DNA of 64,000 nt from Cymbidium sinense. Taxonomy: Eukaryota; Streptophyta; Magnoliopsida; Asparagales; Orchidaceae. Below, piece by piece: positions 45,064 to 56,890 of the stretch (positions are counted from its first letter, which is position 1; each line of letters begins with the position of its first letter). The position numbers and the translations under genes were made by a program. A model generated the notes under the pieces. The model had not been told where the DNA came from, did no database searches, and worked only from the letters and a program-made list of their open reading frames with translations. The stretch is from assembly GCA_021442155.1 (NCBI GenBank), contig CM038218.1, positions 55,775,277-55,839,276 on the forward strand, read 5' to 3'.

Positions 45064-46640
45064 TAGGAAAATTAGAATTTTATTACCATAAAAATAAAGG
45101 ATACAATGTCCTTAAAAGGGGTAATTCTCAAATTTCTACTACTCATAGAGCTACAAGAAACCTAAAAAGCTAAATCCACATCTAAATACAATGGAAAAAA
45201 GAAAATAAAAGAGCAAAAAGAATAGCATAAAAGCAAATGAGAAAATAAATAAAAAGGATTAATAAAACATAAAAAAAAAAGTAAAAGGACTAGTAAGCAG
45301 CAACTCATGATCCCATTGAGAAGACAAGATAAGCAAGCTCCATATCAATAGTACTTGAGTTGGCTAAGTAAAGATCATTCCATCTGAGAAGTTCCAACCT
45401 GCAAAAGAAATCTACAAAATACTACAAAGGCAATGGTTATAGCTCAATGAAAAATGATAAAGTAAACAATTTAGAAAGAGCTGAGAAAGAAAGTTCAGAC
45501 TCAATTTAGATCATCTCAAGGGGCAACAATACATATTTGCATCCAAACTTCATGAGAAGGGTTACAATCATATGCATGCTACCAACTATCGAGAAGATAT
45601 GGGGAAACATCAAGGCCATCATATCCAGCATACCTAATATAAGCAACCATCCAAGGCAAAATAGTCTATAGTGATGTAGTCCTTGCACCAAAAAAATAAA
45701 GAAAAATAGCCAGCTAGAAGCTAGCTAGCAGCCAACCCACCAACCAAAACCCACAATAGATCAAACACATAAAGCCAACATCTTAGAAGTTACAGTAGGT
45801 CAGTGGCTGAGAAGAACCCCCAACTATCTCTAGAGCACTAGCAATCCAAATCGAAGGGCAGAACCTCCACCCAAATAATAAAATAGTAGAAGATAAGCAG
45901 CACTAGAGAAAGGAAAGCTAAAACATAGAGATACCAAGAGGGCAACCAGAAATTACCATCAAAACCACCACCAAGGCAGAAAAAAAAAAACAAATCCACA
46001 ATCACCAACCAAGAGGCAAATATCAAGAAACAAGGAGAGCCAACCAAACCAAAGGTAGTCAATACCAACAACCAACTTAAAGCTCAAAACACTAAGCCAT
46101 AAGACAAGCATCCAAGGCAAGCAATAGCCATAAAAAACCCCTCAAGTAGCTAAAAAGTTTTGATATGACCTTTCATGCTTTTATGAAAAAACTTCAAGAA
46201 GTTGATATAATGAAAGAGAGCGTGAAAATAGTTAGTGTTAAATAAATCATCATATATCCAAAGTTTTGAAAACATAGCACCATTGGAAAAATCATGATTA
46301 ACATTTTCAATATGAAAGCAACAATAGCACTTAGTAAGTAAGTAAATCCCTTTAAGCCGAGCAAGAAATCAACCGATGAAGTTATTCAAAATCATCCAAG
46401 CTAAAACCTAATAAGAAATGGGAATGATATTGTTCCAAAGTTTAATGATAAAATTAGAGGTATTCTATTTATTTCTAATAAAATTCCAAACCTCTTAAGA
46501 ATTAAATCACCATTGTAAGAGAGCTTGAAAAGTTTTTTGACCCATTTATTAGAAAAGATAGCGATGTTGCAAAACTTGTCAAAAAATAGAAATCAATATA
46601 GTTCTCAAATTTTTTTCATTCTAATTGTTATTAAGCTTGT
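45064..46640 (-). mobile_element. LINE copy B: 5'-truncated and internally deleted
   Basis: On the minus strand this gives zf-RVT sequence (46640-46160) directly joined to 3' UTR (46150-45064). It ends in TAATAAAATTCTAA and a short A-run next to telomere-like repeat. Compared with copy C, about 1.8 kb has been lost between the positions matching 48415 and 50228 of copy C, removing RNase H. The 5' breakpoint (TTAATAACAATT... beside TTTAGG repeat at about 46640) is the same as in copy C. No usable coding remains. Confidence 0.82.
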
Positions 46641-46953
46641 AGGTTTAGTGTCAGGTTTAGGGTTTGGGTTTAGGTTGGGTTTAGGTTTAGGGTTTCTAGT
46701 TTAGGGTTTAGGATTTAATGTTTAAGGTTTTTTTTAAAATTAAATAAATCAGTAGGTTTAATTTATTTAGTATATTTAGTTTATTACTTATTTATTTAGG
46801 GTTTAGTGTTTAGGGTTTAGGGTTTAGGTTTTAGAGTTTAAGGTTTAGGGTTTTTTGGGTTTAGGGTTTAGGGTTTAGGGTTTAGGGTTTTGGGTTTAGG
46901 TTATAGGTTTAGGGTTCAGGTTTTAGTTTAGGATTCAGGGTTTTTGGTTTTTT
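46641..46953 (+). repeat. Telomere-like array between LINE copy B and GRP fragment 5
   Basis: TTTAGGG repeat with one AAATTAAATAAATCAGTAGG box at about 46736, the same monomer marker as in the left array. This shows that the arrays on both sides of the retroelement block belong to one family. Confidence 0.85.
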
Positions 46954-47398
46954 TAATAGAGAACAAATTCAAATTCAACATTTCTTCTTTGATTTCATCA
47001 ACTAAGTAACACATGATGTTTTCTAAGACACAAGCGATAACATAGATAACAAATGAGCACGCATAGAGTAAATCAAAAACCGTAGATAACTAGAACCAGC
47101 ATATCAGATCGACCTTTCTTTAGTTTCTCTAGTTCCAATCAGAACCACCAGCCTCTTAAGTAGCGAGATCCACCATCATATCTCGTTCTCTCTCCACCAC
47201 CACCATGACTGTAACCTTCATCACTCCTCATGCCTTCATAACCACCATTGCTCTGACCACCACCTCCATGTCAATCAACACCTCCAGATTCCCCACCACC
47301 ACTTGGATAATCGCCGCATCCGCCTTCACCTCCACTGCCAGATCTAGACTAAGCCTAGTTGATGGTGATGTTTCTGCCATCAAGGTTCTACCCATTCA
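46954..47398 (-). pseudogene. GRP retrocopy fragment 5
   Basis: The top (47398) has the shared breakpoint and reads MNG, a stop, NLDGRNITIN, a stop, A, a stop, SRSGSGGEGG: three CAG codons have become TAG, which is C-to-T on the coding strand each time. The Gly-rich tail then continues (SGGGESGGVDQHGGGGQSNG) until a shift near the C terminus. The 3' UTR carries a 30-base loss around 47098. LINE copy C follows at once. Confidence 0.83.
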
Positions 47399-47417
47399 TA
47401 GGGTTTAGGTTTTTTTT

Positions 47418-50400
47418 AGGGAAAGTTAGAATTTTATTACAATAAAAATAAAGGATACAATGTCCTTAAAAGGGTAAAGCTCAAATTTCTACTCATAGAG
47501 CTATAAGAAACCCAAAAAGAGCTAAACTCCCATCTAAGTACAATGAAAAAAAATAAAAGAGAATGAGAAAAGACACAAAAAAGACTAATAAAACTTAAGA
47601 AAATAGTAAACGGACTAGTCAACAGTAGCTCATGATCCCTTTGAGAAGGGAAGATAAGAAAGATCCACATCAACAGTACTTGAGTTGGTTGAGTAAAGAT
47701 CATTCCATCTGTGAAGTTCCAACTTGCAAAAGAAATTTGCAAAACACTACAAAGGCAATGGTCATAGCTTATGGGAAAATGATAAAGTAAACAATTTAGA
47801 AAGAGCTGAGAAAGAGAAGGGTCGAGCTTAGTTAAGATCATCTTAAGGGGCAACAATACATATGAGTATCTAAACTTCATGAGAAGGGTTACAATCATAT
47901 GCATGCTACCAACTAGAGAGAAGATATGGGGAAACATTATCATCATAGCCAAAGATACCGCTATAAGCAACCTTCCAAAGCAAAATAATCCATTGTTATC
48001 CAGTTCCTGCACAAAAAAATAGATTAAAATAGCCAGCATCCTAGAAGTTATAGTAGGGTCAGTGGCTGAGAACAACCCACAACTATTTTTAGAGCACTAG
48101 CAATCCAAATCCTAGGGCAAAACCTCCACCCAAATAGCAAAATAGTGGAAGATAAGCAGCACCAGAGAGAGGAAAGCCATAGCATAGAGAGACCAAGAGG
48201 GCATCCATAAATTACCATCAAAACCACCCCCAAGGCAAGCAAAAGGAAAGCAAATCCACCATCACCAACCAAGAGGAAAATATCAAGAAATAAGGAGAGT
48301 CAACTTAACTAATGGGAGCCAATACTAATAGCCAACATAAAGCCCAACACACCAAGCCATGACAAAGGCATCCAAGGCAAGACAATATCCACAAAAAACC
48401 CCTCAAGTAGCCAAACCTCAACAATAAGTCCTAAAATAAGACCAAAAAAATGACAAGGGCTCATATCCTCCACCAACAAAATAGCCACTAAAACCACCTA
48501 GGCCAATAGCCAATAGGATGAGCAGCAGGAAAACCAACAGCCAAATCAGGAAGCAAGAACAAAGGAAAAATATTTGCACCTAAGAGAGGATAACAAACCC
48601 AGAAGCAGACTAGAAACCCAACCAAAGGAACAAACCAAAAGCACCTAAACCAACCATCAAACATAGCCAACACATCCACCCAACCAACCAACCCAGTTAA
48701 CAAATAAAACCAACCAACAGACAGAGCCAATACAGAACCCAAAATAATGGAAAAGAACAACAGTAGACAAAGCCACAACTCACCTAGAAATCTCCAAAAT
48801 TAATAAAAAAATGGTAGTTACCTAGCCAAACAATAAAAGGCCAAGGAGGACCACCCAACCACAAGCAACAAAACTATAAAGAAAGGAACAAGGCCAGAGG
48901 AAAACAAATCCCCTTCCAAATCTGAAAGAGCAGACAGTCACTACAAAGGAGAAAATGGGGAGACAACAACCATAGAATAGCTAACTCCAATTCACAAGGC
49001 AGATGGAACCAACCAGAAGAAACCTCTAAGTTAAACTAGGAAAGGAGAATAAGAGCCACCGAAAAAATCCAAAACTAAGCCATGCCATAAGAGGCCAATA
49101 ACAGCCATAAAAAATAACCACCCAAAACTACCTGGCAGATGAAAGAAACAAATAGCAACAATAAGCAGAACCAACCATCACATCTGTAAATCTAATTCAA
49201 AAAAGACCCCAGCTAGCCAAAACTAGAGGCAAACCCAACATTCATTGATAAAAGGGGTAGGCCAAAATCTGGCATAGCCACAACCCAACAAGAGACACAA
49301 AGCATGAGCTACAAAATAAAAACCACCAAGCTTAGAGGATAGGGAAACCAATTAAAAATAGCACCATAATGACCCAAAAAAAGGTCAGGCAAGTATACAA
49401 TGGGCTAAAGAGGAAGGGGGTATAAGTATAGAAATAAACTTAGCAAAGACCACTTTCTAGTGAGGGGAGCACAAAAACAACAACAAAAAATAGACTGAAT
49501 AAAACCACCATAGCAAAAGATCAACAAAGGAGCGTATAAAACGAGGTAAGGCCAAATTGTTATCTAGATTGACGCACACATAGATGCTTAGGTAAGCTAT
49601 AGTTATCAAATAAAGTGAGCTCATTTAATTCCCTCCCAAATTATCTAGGAAATCAGCACAAGCATTACCTTCATGAAGAATGTGAGAAATTTTGTAGCAG
49701 ACTTGAGAAAGAAGCTTTTTAGTGTGATTAAGAAGATAAAATAAGTCAGCATTTCCCATTTTATTATTATTGAGCATATCAAGTAGAAGAAGAGCATCAA
49801 CTTCAATCTAAATATTAAAGAGTCTTTTAAGTAAACAAATATCAATAGCTTTGTTAACAACCATGAGTTCAGCATAAATAATAATAAATGATAGTGCCTT
49901 TAGAATCCCTTAGAATTCCACCACAACCATATTTGTTTGGGGAAATAAAACCATCAGTATTGCTCTTAATAGAATTTATCTTAGGCTTAATCCAATGTAT
50001 AATCCTAATACTCTTGTAGGAAGGATCATCATGCAAAGTGATACCCAGTTTTTTAGCCACAAATTTATAACCTCTAAAGTGAAATTGCTAATTATATTTG
50101 CATTAAACATAGCATGAATTTTTTCTTTTATTCTAACAAGGATTCATTTATCGTTCATAGGGATGACATAATATTTAACATCATTTCTATCCATCCAAAT
50201 GAACCAAATAAGGCTAATAGCAATTAAAACTTTGATATGACCTTTCACATTTTAAGGAAACAAACTTCAAGAAGTTGATATAATGAAAGAGAGCCATGAA
50301 AATAGTTAGTGTTAAATAAATCATCATACCATATCCAAAGTTTGGAAGTAATTGCACCATTAACAAAAACATGATTAACATTTTCAATATATAAGCAATA

Positions 50401-50728
50401 ATAGTAGTTAAAAGGAAAGTAAAACCCTTTAAGCAAGAGCAAGGAAACAACCAAAATGAAGTTAATAAAAATTCTCCATGCTAAAACTGAATAAGAAATG
50501 GGAATGATATTGTTCCAAAGTTTAATGAAACATTAGAGGTGTTCTATTTATTTCTACTTAAATTCCAAACCCCTTTAAGAATGAAATCACCATTATAAGT
50601 GAGCTTGAAAAGGATTTGATCTAGTTTATTAGAAAAGATAATGATGTTGCAAAGCTTGACAAAAATAGAAATAGGAATTTAGTTCTCAAAGTTTATTGTC
50701 ATTCCAATTGTTATTAAGCAAGGTTGTA
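47418..50728 (-). mobile_element. LINE copy C: 5'-truncated, RNase H and long 3' UTR
   Basis: On the minus strand: zf-RVT (50454-50214; GFYFPFNYYYCLYIENVNHV), RNase H (50060-49625; NTDGFISPNKYGCGGILRD, then IQIEVDALLLLDML and SHILHEGNACADFLDNLGGN), an ORF2 stop at 49625-49627, then a 2.2-kb 3' UTR to 47418 ending in TAATAAAATTCTAA. RNase H keeps the first catalytic Asp (NTDG) and is better preserved than in the left-hand LINE, though one shift splits it. Open frames in the 3' UTR, including a 212-codon one at 47437-48075, are hydrophobic, not shared with copy B as frames, and not considered genes. Confidence 0.85.
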
Positions 50729-50965
50729 GGTTTACTGTTGTTGTTTATGGTTTAGGATTAGGGTTTAAGGTTTCTTTTTTAAAATTAAATAAACTGGTAG
50801 GTTTAGATTTATTTAGTGTATTAAGTTTATTTTTTGTTTATTTAAAGTTTATCATTTTTAGGGTTTAGGGTTTAGGTTTTAGGGTTTAGGGTTTAGGGTT
50901 TAGGGTTTAGGGTTTAGGGTTTAGGGTTTAGGGTTTAGGGTTCAGGTTTTAGTTTAGGGTTTTTT
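50729..50965 (+). repeat. Telomere-like array with the cleanest canonical run in the window
   Basis: Nine perfect TTTAGGG heptamers in a row occupy 50878-50940. Upstream is an AAATTAAATAAACTGGTAGG box at about 50778 followed by T-rich filler. The clean run directly precedes the poly(A) side of GRP fragment 6. Confidence 0.88.
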
Positions 50966-51422
50966 TAATAGAGAACAAATTAAGATTCATCAACCAAGTA
51001 ACGCCAAGTTTTCTAAGACATAAGGGACAACATAGATCAAAAATGAGCATACATAGAGCAAATCAAAAACCCTAGATAACTAGAATTGTCTCTACTGTAA
51101 TGACATAGTTCCATAATCAGTAGATAAGATCAGCCATTCTTCAGTTTTTTTAGTTCCCATCAGAACCACCCCGGCATCTCGAGTAGCAGGATCCACCATC
51201 ATATCCCCGATGTCTCCCTCCACCACCACCACAGTTGTAACCTCCGTCGCTCCTCCCACCTCCATTATCACCATTGCTCCAACCACCACCTCCATATCCA
51301 TCAGTAGCTCTAGATCCCAACCACCACTGTGATAATTGTCTCCTCCACCTTCACCTCCACCGCTATATCTAGACTGAGCCTGGTTTATGATGATATTCCT
51401 ACCATCAAGATTCTACCCATTC
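50966..51422 (-). pseudogene. GRP retrocopy fragment 6
   Basis: The shared breakpoint is at 51422, read as KNG, a stop (TAG for CAG), NLDGRNIIINQAQSRYSGGG. A shift just after the GGDNYHSGG segment puts the rest out of frame, giving a Val/Met-rich shadow product. Part of the 3' UTR near the poly(A) side is deleted (the piece carrying the ATTTCTTCTTTTCG word). No LINE piece is attached here, unlike fragments 4 and 5. Confidence 0.82.
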
Positions 51423-52386
51423 TTAGGGTTTAGGTTTCTTATGTTTTAGGGTTTAATCATAATTTTAAATTTATTTAGTTACTTTAGGTTTAGGTTTAAG
51501 GTTTGGGGTTTAGGGTTTAGGGTTTAAGGTTTAGGGTTTAGGGTTTTTGGGTTTATGCTTTTATGGTTTAGGGTTTAGGGTTAGTGTTTAGGGTTTATGG
51601 TTGTAGGTTTAGGATTTAGAGTATACAATTTAGGGTTTAAAGTTTTTTTTAATTAAGTAAACTAGTAGATTTAGGTTTATTTAGTTCATTTTAATTTATT
51701 TTAATTTATTTTATTTTATTTTATTTAGGTTTATTATTTATTTTTATTTAATTGAGTTTACTTATTTTAACTTTATTTATTTTTAGTTTAGGGTTTCTAT
51801 TTTAGTTTATTTTTTTAGGTTTAGGTTTAGGTTTTGATTTATTTTTTAGGTACATGTTTTATTTATTTTAGTTTAGGTTTAGATTTATTTAATTTTGTTT
51901 ATTTGATTTTTATTTTAAGTTTAGGTTTTTTTGTACTTTATGGTTTAGGTTTTATTTATTATTTATTTTTAGTTTAGTTTTAGGTTTATTTTTTTGGTTT
52001 AGGTTTTTATTTAGCTTTATTTTATTTTATCTTAGGTTTATTTTATTTTAATTTTAAGTTTAGTTTTTATTTTATTTAGGTTTTTTATTTTTTTAGTTTA
52101 GTTTATTTGCTTCTTAATTTTATTTCAATTTAGTTTTATTTCTATTTTTTTAAGGTTTTGAATTAAGTTTAGGTTTATGTTTTAATTTTATTTTAATTTT
52201 CTTAGTTTGGTTTGGGTTTTTTAATTTATTTTATTTTTAGGTTTTATTTAGTTTAGGTTTAGGTTTTTAGTTTTTTGTGGTTTAGGGTTTAGGGTTTAGC
52301 ATTAGTTTAGGGTTTAGAGTTTTTGGATTAAGGTTTAGGGATTAGGTTTTAGTTTAGGGTTTAGGGTTTTTGGGTTTATTTTTTTT
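51423..52386 (+). repeat. Telomere-like array between GRP fragments 6 and 7
   Basis: It begins in canonical TTTAGGG (51423-51640), passes an AATTAAGTAAACTAGTAGATT box at about 51650 into T-rich TTTTA filler, and returns to TTTAGGG at about 52280-52375. This is one complete monomer cycle of the satellite. Confidence 0.85.
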
Positions 52387-52588
52387 AACAAAGAACAAAT
52401 TCATATTTAACATTTCTTCTTTCGATTTCATCAACCAAGTAGCACACCGAGTTTTCTAAGACATAAGTGACAACATAGATAAAAAATGACCATGCATAGA
52501 GCACATCAAAAACCCAGATAACTAGAACCATCTCTAGTGTAAAGATAGAGTTCCATAAGTAGTAGATCAGATCGGTCGTTCTTTAATT
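52387..52588 (-). pseudogene. GRP retrocopy fragment 7 (3' UTR only)
   Basis: Starts at the common AAAGAACAAATTC end beside a T-run and covers only the 3' UTR up to the words before the GNWRN stop (GATCGGTCGTTCTTTAA on the + strand at about 52570-52586). It then changes abruptly into TTTTATTTTA filler. No coding residues remain. Confidence 0.75.
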
Positions 52589-55500
52589 TTTATTTTATTT
52601 AGGTTTTTTTTAGGTTTTTTTTTTATTTTTTTAGTTTATTTTTGGTTTTTATTTATTTTATTTTAGTTTATTTTTATTAATTTAATTTATTTTATTTTTA
52701 GGTTTAAGTTTAGGTTTTAGTTGAAGTTTTTATTTCATTTTATTTTTTTAAATTTATTTAGGTTTAGGTTTATTTTATATAATTTATTTTTAAATTTTTA
52801 GGTTTTAGGTTTAGGTTTAGGGTTTAGGGTTTATGATTTAGGGTTTTAGGGTTTAGGGTTTTAGGGTTTAGGGTTTAGGGTTAGGGTTTAGGGTTTAGGG
52901 TTTAGGGTTTAGGGTTTACGGTTTAGTGTTTAGGGTTTAGGCTTTAGAGTTTTAGGTTAGGGTTTAGTGTTAGAGGTTTAGTTAGTTTAGGGTTTAGGAT
53001 TTAAGGATTAGAGTTTAGGGTTTAGGGTTTAGGGTTCAAGGTTACTTTAAGATTTAAGGTTCAGGATTTTAGGATTTAGAGTTTAAGGTTTAGGGTTTAG
53101 AGTTTCAGGTTTAGGGTTGTAGGTTTAGGCTTTAGGGTTTGGCGTTTAGCATTTTAGATTTAGGGTTTAGGGTTTTTTTTTTGAAATTACGTAAAATAGT
53201 TAGTTTAGGTTTATTTAGTTTAGTTTTTATTTATTTTTGTTTATTTTATTTTTTTTATTTAGGTTTATTTTTTATTTTTATTTATTTTAGTTTATTTATT
53301 TTAGTTTTATTTAATTTAGTTTAGGTTTTTTATTTTAGTTTATTTTTTGGTTTAGGTCTAGGTTTAAGTTTATTTTTTTTTTGTTAGTTTTATTTTTTTT
53401 TATTTTTAGGTTTAGGTTTATATTTTATTCCTTTAGTATTAAGTTTTATGTTTTCATTTTAGGTTTATTTTTACGTTTTAATTTTTAGTTTAGGTATAGG
53501 TTTATTTTTAGTTTATTGTTTTTATATAGTTCAGGGTTTATGTTTAGTTTATTTTAGGTTTAGGTTTAGGTTTTATTTATTTTAGCTTAGTTTAGTTTAG
53601 TTTAAGTTTAGGTTTATTTTATTTTGCTTATTTTAGGTTTAGGTTTTTTTGGTTTAGGGTTTAGGTTTTATTTTTTAATTTATTTTTAGGTTTTATTTTT
53701 TAGGTTTATTTTATAGGTTTAGGTTTTTTATTTAGTTTTTATTTTATTTTATTTTAGGTTTATTTTTTTTCACATTTAGTTTTTATTTTATTTAGGTTTT
53801 TTATTTTTAGGTTTATTTTATTTTTTTAGTTTAGTTTAGGTTTTTGTTTATTTTATTTGAGTTTAGTTTTTATTTTGTATTTTATTTTATTTTTATGTTT
53901 AGGTTTAGGTTTAGGTTTTAGTTTAGGTTTTATTTTTATTTTTTTATTATTTTCTTTTTCCATTTTATTTAGTTTTAGGTTTATTTTATTAATTTTTTTA
54001 GGCTTTATTTAGTTTAGGTTTAGGTTTTTAGGTTTTTAGGGTTTAGGGTTTAGGGTTTAGGGATTAGGGTTTGGGGTTGTAAGTTTAGGGTTTATAGTTA
54101 TTGGGTTTAGGGCTTAAGGTTATGGTTATTTTTAATTTCTTTAATTTTTTTTAAATTAAGTAAACTTGTTGGTTTAGGTATATTTAGTTTATTTTTTTTA
54201 TTTAGGTTTATTTTTATTTTTATTTTTATTTAGTTTAGTATATTTATTTTAGGTTTAGTTATTTTAGTTTTGGTTTTTTATTTTAGTTTATTTTTTATGT
54301 TTAGTTTTTTTTATTTTTAGGTTTAGGTTTATGTTTTTATTTTATTTTTTTAGGTTTAAGTGTTAGGTATTTACTTTAGCTTTATTTTTAGGATTTATTT
54401 ATTAGTTTATGTTTAGCTTTATTTTTAGTTTATTTTATTTTATTTAGTTTAGGTTTAGGTTTAGGTTTAGGTTTTATTCATTTTAGTTTATTTTATTTTT
54501 GTTTAGGTTTAGGTTTATTTTAATTTTATTTTAGGAATAGGTTTTTTACTTTAGGTTTTAGGTTTTATTTTTTTATTTATTTTTAGGTTTTATTTTTAAG
54601 TTTATTATTTTGGTTTATGTTTTATTTAGTTTTTATTTTATTTTATTTTAGGTTTTTATTTTATTTTATTTTAGATTTAGTTTTTATTTTATTTAGGTTT
54701 TTATGTTTTAGTTTAGATTAGGTTTTTTATTTATTTTATTTTAGATTAGTTTTATTTTTTAATTTATTTTCTTTTTAGATTTAGGTTTAGGTTTAGGTTT
54801 TAGTTTAGGGTTTGGGGTTTAGGTTTTAGGTTTAGGGTTTAGGTTTTAGTTTAGAGTTTAGGTTTATGTTTTATTGATTTTAGTTTAGTTTTTTTTAGTT
54901 TAGGTTTTGCTTTATTTTATTATTTTTTTTATTTTTAGTTTAGGATTAGTTTTTTTTTGTTTAGGGTTTAAGTTTTATTTTTTATTTATTTTTAGGTTTT
55001 ATTTTTAGGTTTAGTTTTTAGATTTAGGTTTTTATTTAGTTTTTATTTTATTTTATTTTTATTTTATGTATAGTTTTTATTCTATTTATGTTTTTTATTC
55101 TTAGGTTTATTTTAGTTTTTGGTTAAGTTTAGGTTTTTATTTATTTTATTTTAGTTTATTTTATTTTATTTTATTTTTAGGTTTAGGTTTAGGTTTAGAT
55201 TTAAACTTATGTTTTTATTTTATTTTATATTTTTATTTTTTTTAGGTTTAGGTTTTTTATTTATTTTATTTCTATGTTTTATTTAGTTTATGTTTAGGTT
55301 TTTAGGTTTTTTGGGTTTAGGGTTTAGGATTTATGATTTTAGTGTTTAGGATTTTGGGTTAGGGTTTATGGTTTAGGGTTTTTAGGGTTTAGGGTTTAGG
55401 GTTAGCTTAGAGTTTAGGGATTATTTAGGGTTTAGAGTTTAAGGTTTAAGGTTTAGGATTCAAGGTTTAGGGTTTAGTGTTTAGAGTTAATTTAGGGTGT

Positions 55501-56890
55501 AGGGTTTAGAGTTTTATGGTTTAGGGTTTAGGGTTAGGGGTAGGGTCTAGGGTTTAGGGTGTTTTAGGGCTTAGGGCTTAGAGTTTAGGCTTTAGGGTTT
55601 AGGGTTTATCATTTAGGATTTTAAGGTTTAGGTTTTAGGGTTTAGAGTTTAATGTTTAGGGTTTAGAGTTTTAGTATTTAGGGTTTATGGTTTGGGGTTT
55701 AGGGTTTAGAGTTTAAGGTTTATGCTTAGTTTTAGGGTTTAGGGTTTAGGGTTAAAGTTTTTTTATTCTTTTAATTTTATTTTTTTATTTTTTAAATTAA
55801 GTAAACTCATAGGGTTTAGGTTAACTTAGTTTATTTTTTATTTTAGTTTATTTTATTTTGTTTATATTTAGGTATATTTTTTTTATTTAGTTTAGTTTAT
55901 TTATTTTAGGTTTATTTATTTTACTTTTGGTTCTTCATTTTAGTTTATTTTTTAAGTTTAAGTTTTGGTTTAGGTTTATTTTTTTAGGTTAGTTTAATTT
56001 TATAACTTATTTTTTAGTTTTAGGATTTAATTTTTTTTTTAGGTATAAGTTTAAATTTTTATTTAATTTTTTATGTTTAGGTTTTACATTTTTATTTTAG
56101 GTTTATTTTTAGATTTTATTTTTTTACATTATGTTTAGGTTTACTTTTAATTTAATTTATTTTTTTTTTAAGTTTAGGTTTAGGTTGAGGTTTAGTTTAT
56201 TTTAGGGTTAGGTTTAGGTTTTATATATTTTATTTTAGTTTGTTTTAGCTTAGGGTTAGGTTTATTTTATTTTTAATTTAGGTTTAGGTTTCTTTTAAAG
56301 TTTGGGGTTTAGGTTTTATTTTGTCTTTAGTTTAAAGTTTAATTTTTAGGTTTAATTTTTACGTTTAGGTTTTAATTTAATCTTTATTTTATTTTATTTT
56401 ATTTTAGGTTTATTTTATTTTTATTTTAGGTTTAATTTTTATTGTATTTATATTTTTATTTTTTTAGTTTTGTTTAGGTTTTTATATATTTTATTTTATT
56501 TTAGTTTTTATTAGTTATTTTATTTTTTAGGTTTAGGTTTTAGTTTATGTTTTTATTTTATTTTATTTAATATTTGTTTAGGTTTTCTCTTTTTTTTTAA
56601 GGTTTATTTAGTTTAGGTTTAGGTTTATGGTTTAGGGTTTAGGGTTTAAGGTTAGTTTAGGGTTTACAGTTTAGGGTTTAGGGTTGGGGTTTAAGGTTTA
56701 GGGTTTAGGGTTTTTATTTTTTTGGCATAGGGTTTAGGGTTTAGAGTTTTAGTGTTTAAGGTTTAGGGTTTAGGGTTTAGCTTTTAGGATTAGGGTTTAG
56801 GGTTTTTAGGGTTTATGGTTTAGAGTTTAGGGCTTATATTTTAGGTTTAGGGTTTATATTTTAATTTATGGTTTAGGGTTTATGGTATTT
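52589..56890 (+). repeat. Telomere-like array (right block)
   Basis: Canonical clusters at 52800-53170, 54030-54120, 55310-55760 and 56620-56880 alternate with T-rich filler. Each filler starts at an AAATTAAGTAAAC-type box (about 53184, 54150 and 55790). Spacing between clusters is about 1.0-1.4 kb. No GC-rich CCCAGGG patch occurs. Open frames are Phe/Leu/Tyr runs only. Confidence 0.9.

Noticed and set aside
47437..48778. Hydrophobic minus-strand frames, the longest 212 codons, suggesting membrane proteins
   Set aside because: They lie in the LINE 3' UTR downstream of the ORF2 stop and are not kept as open frames in LINE copy B.
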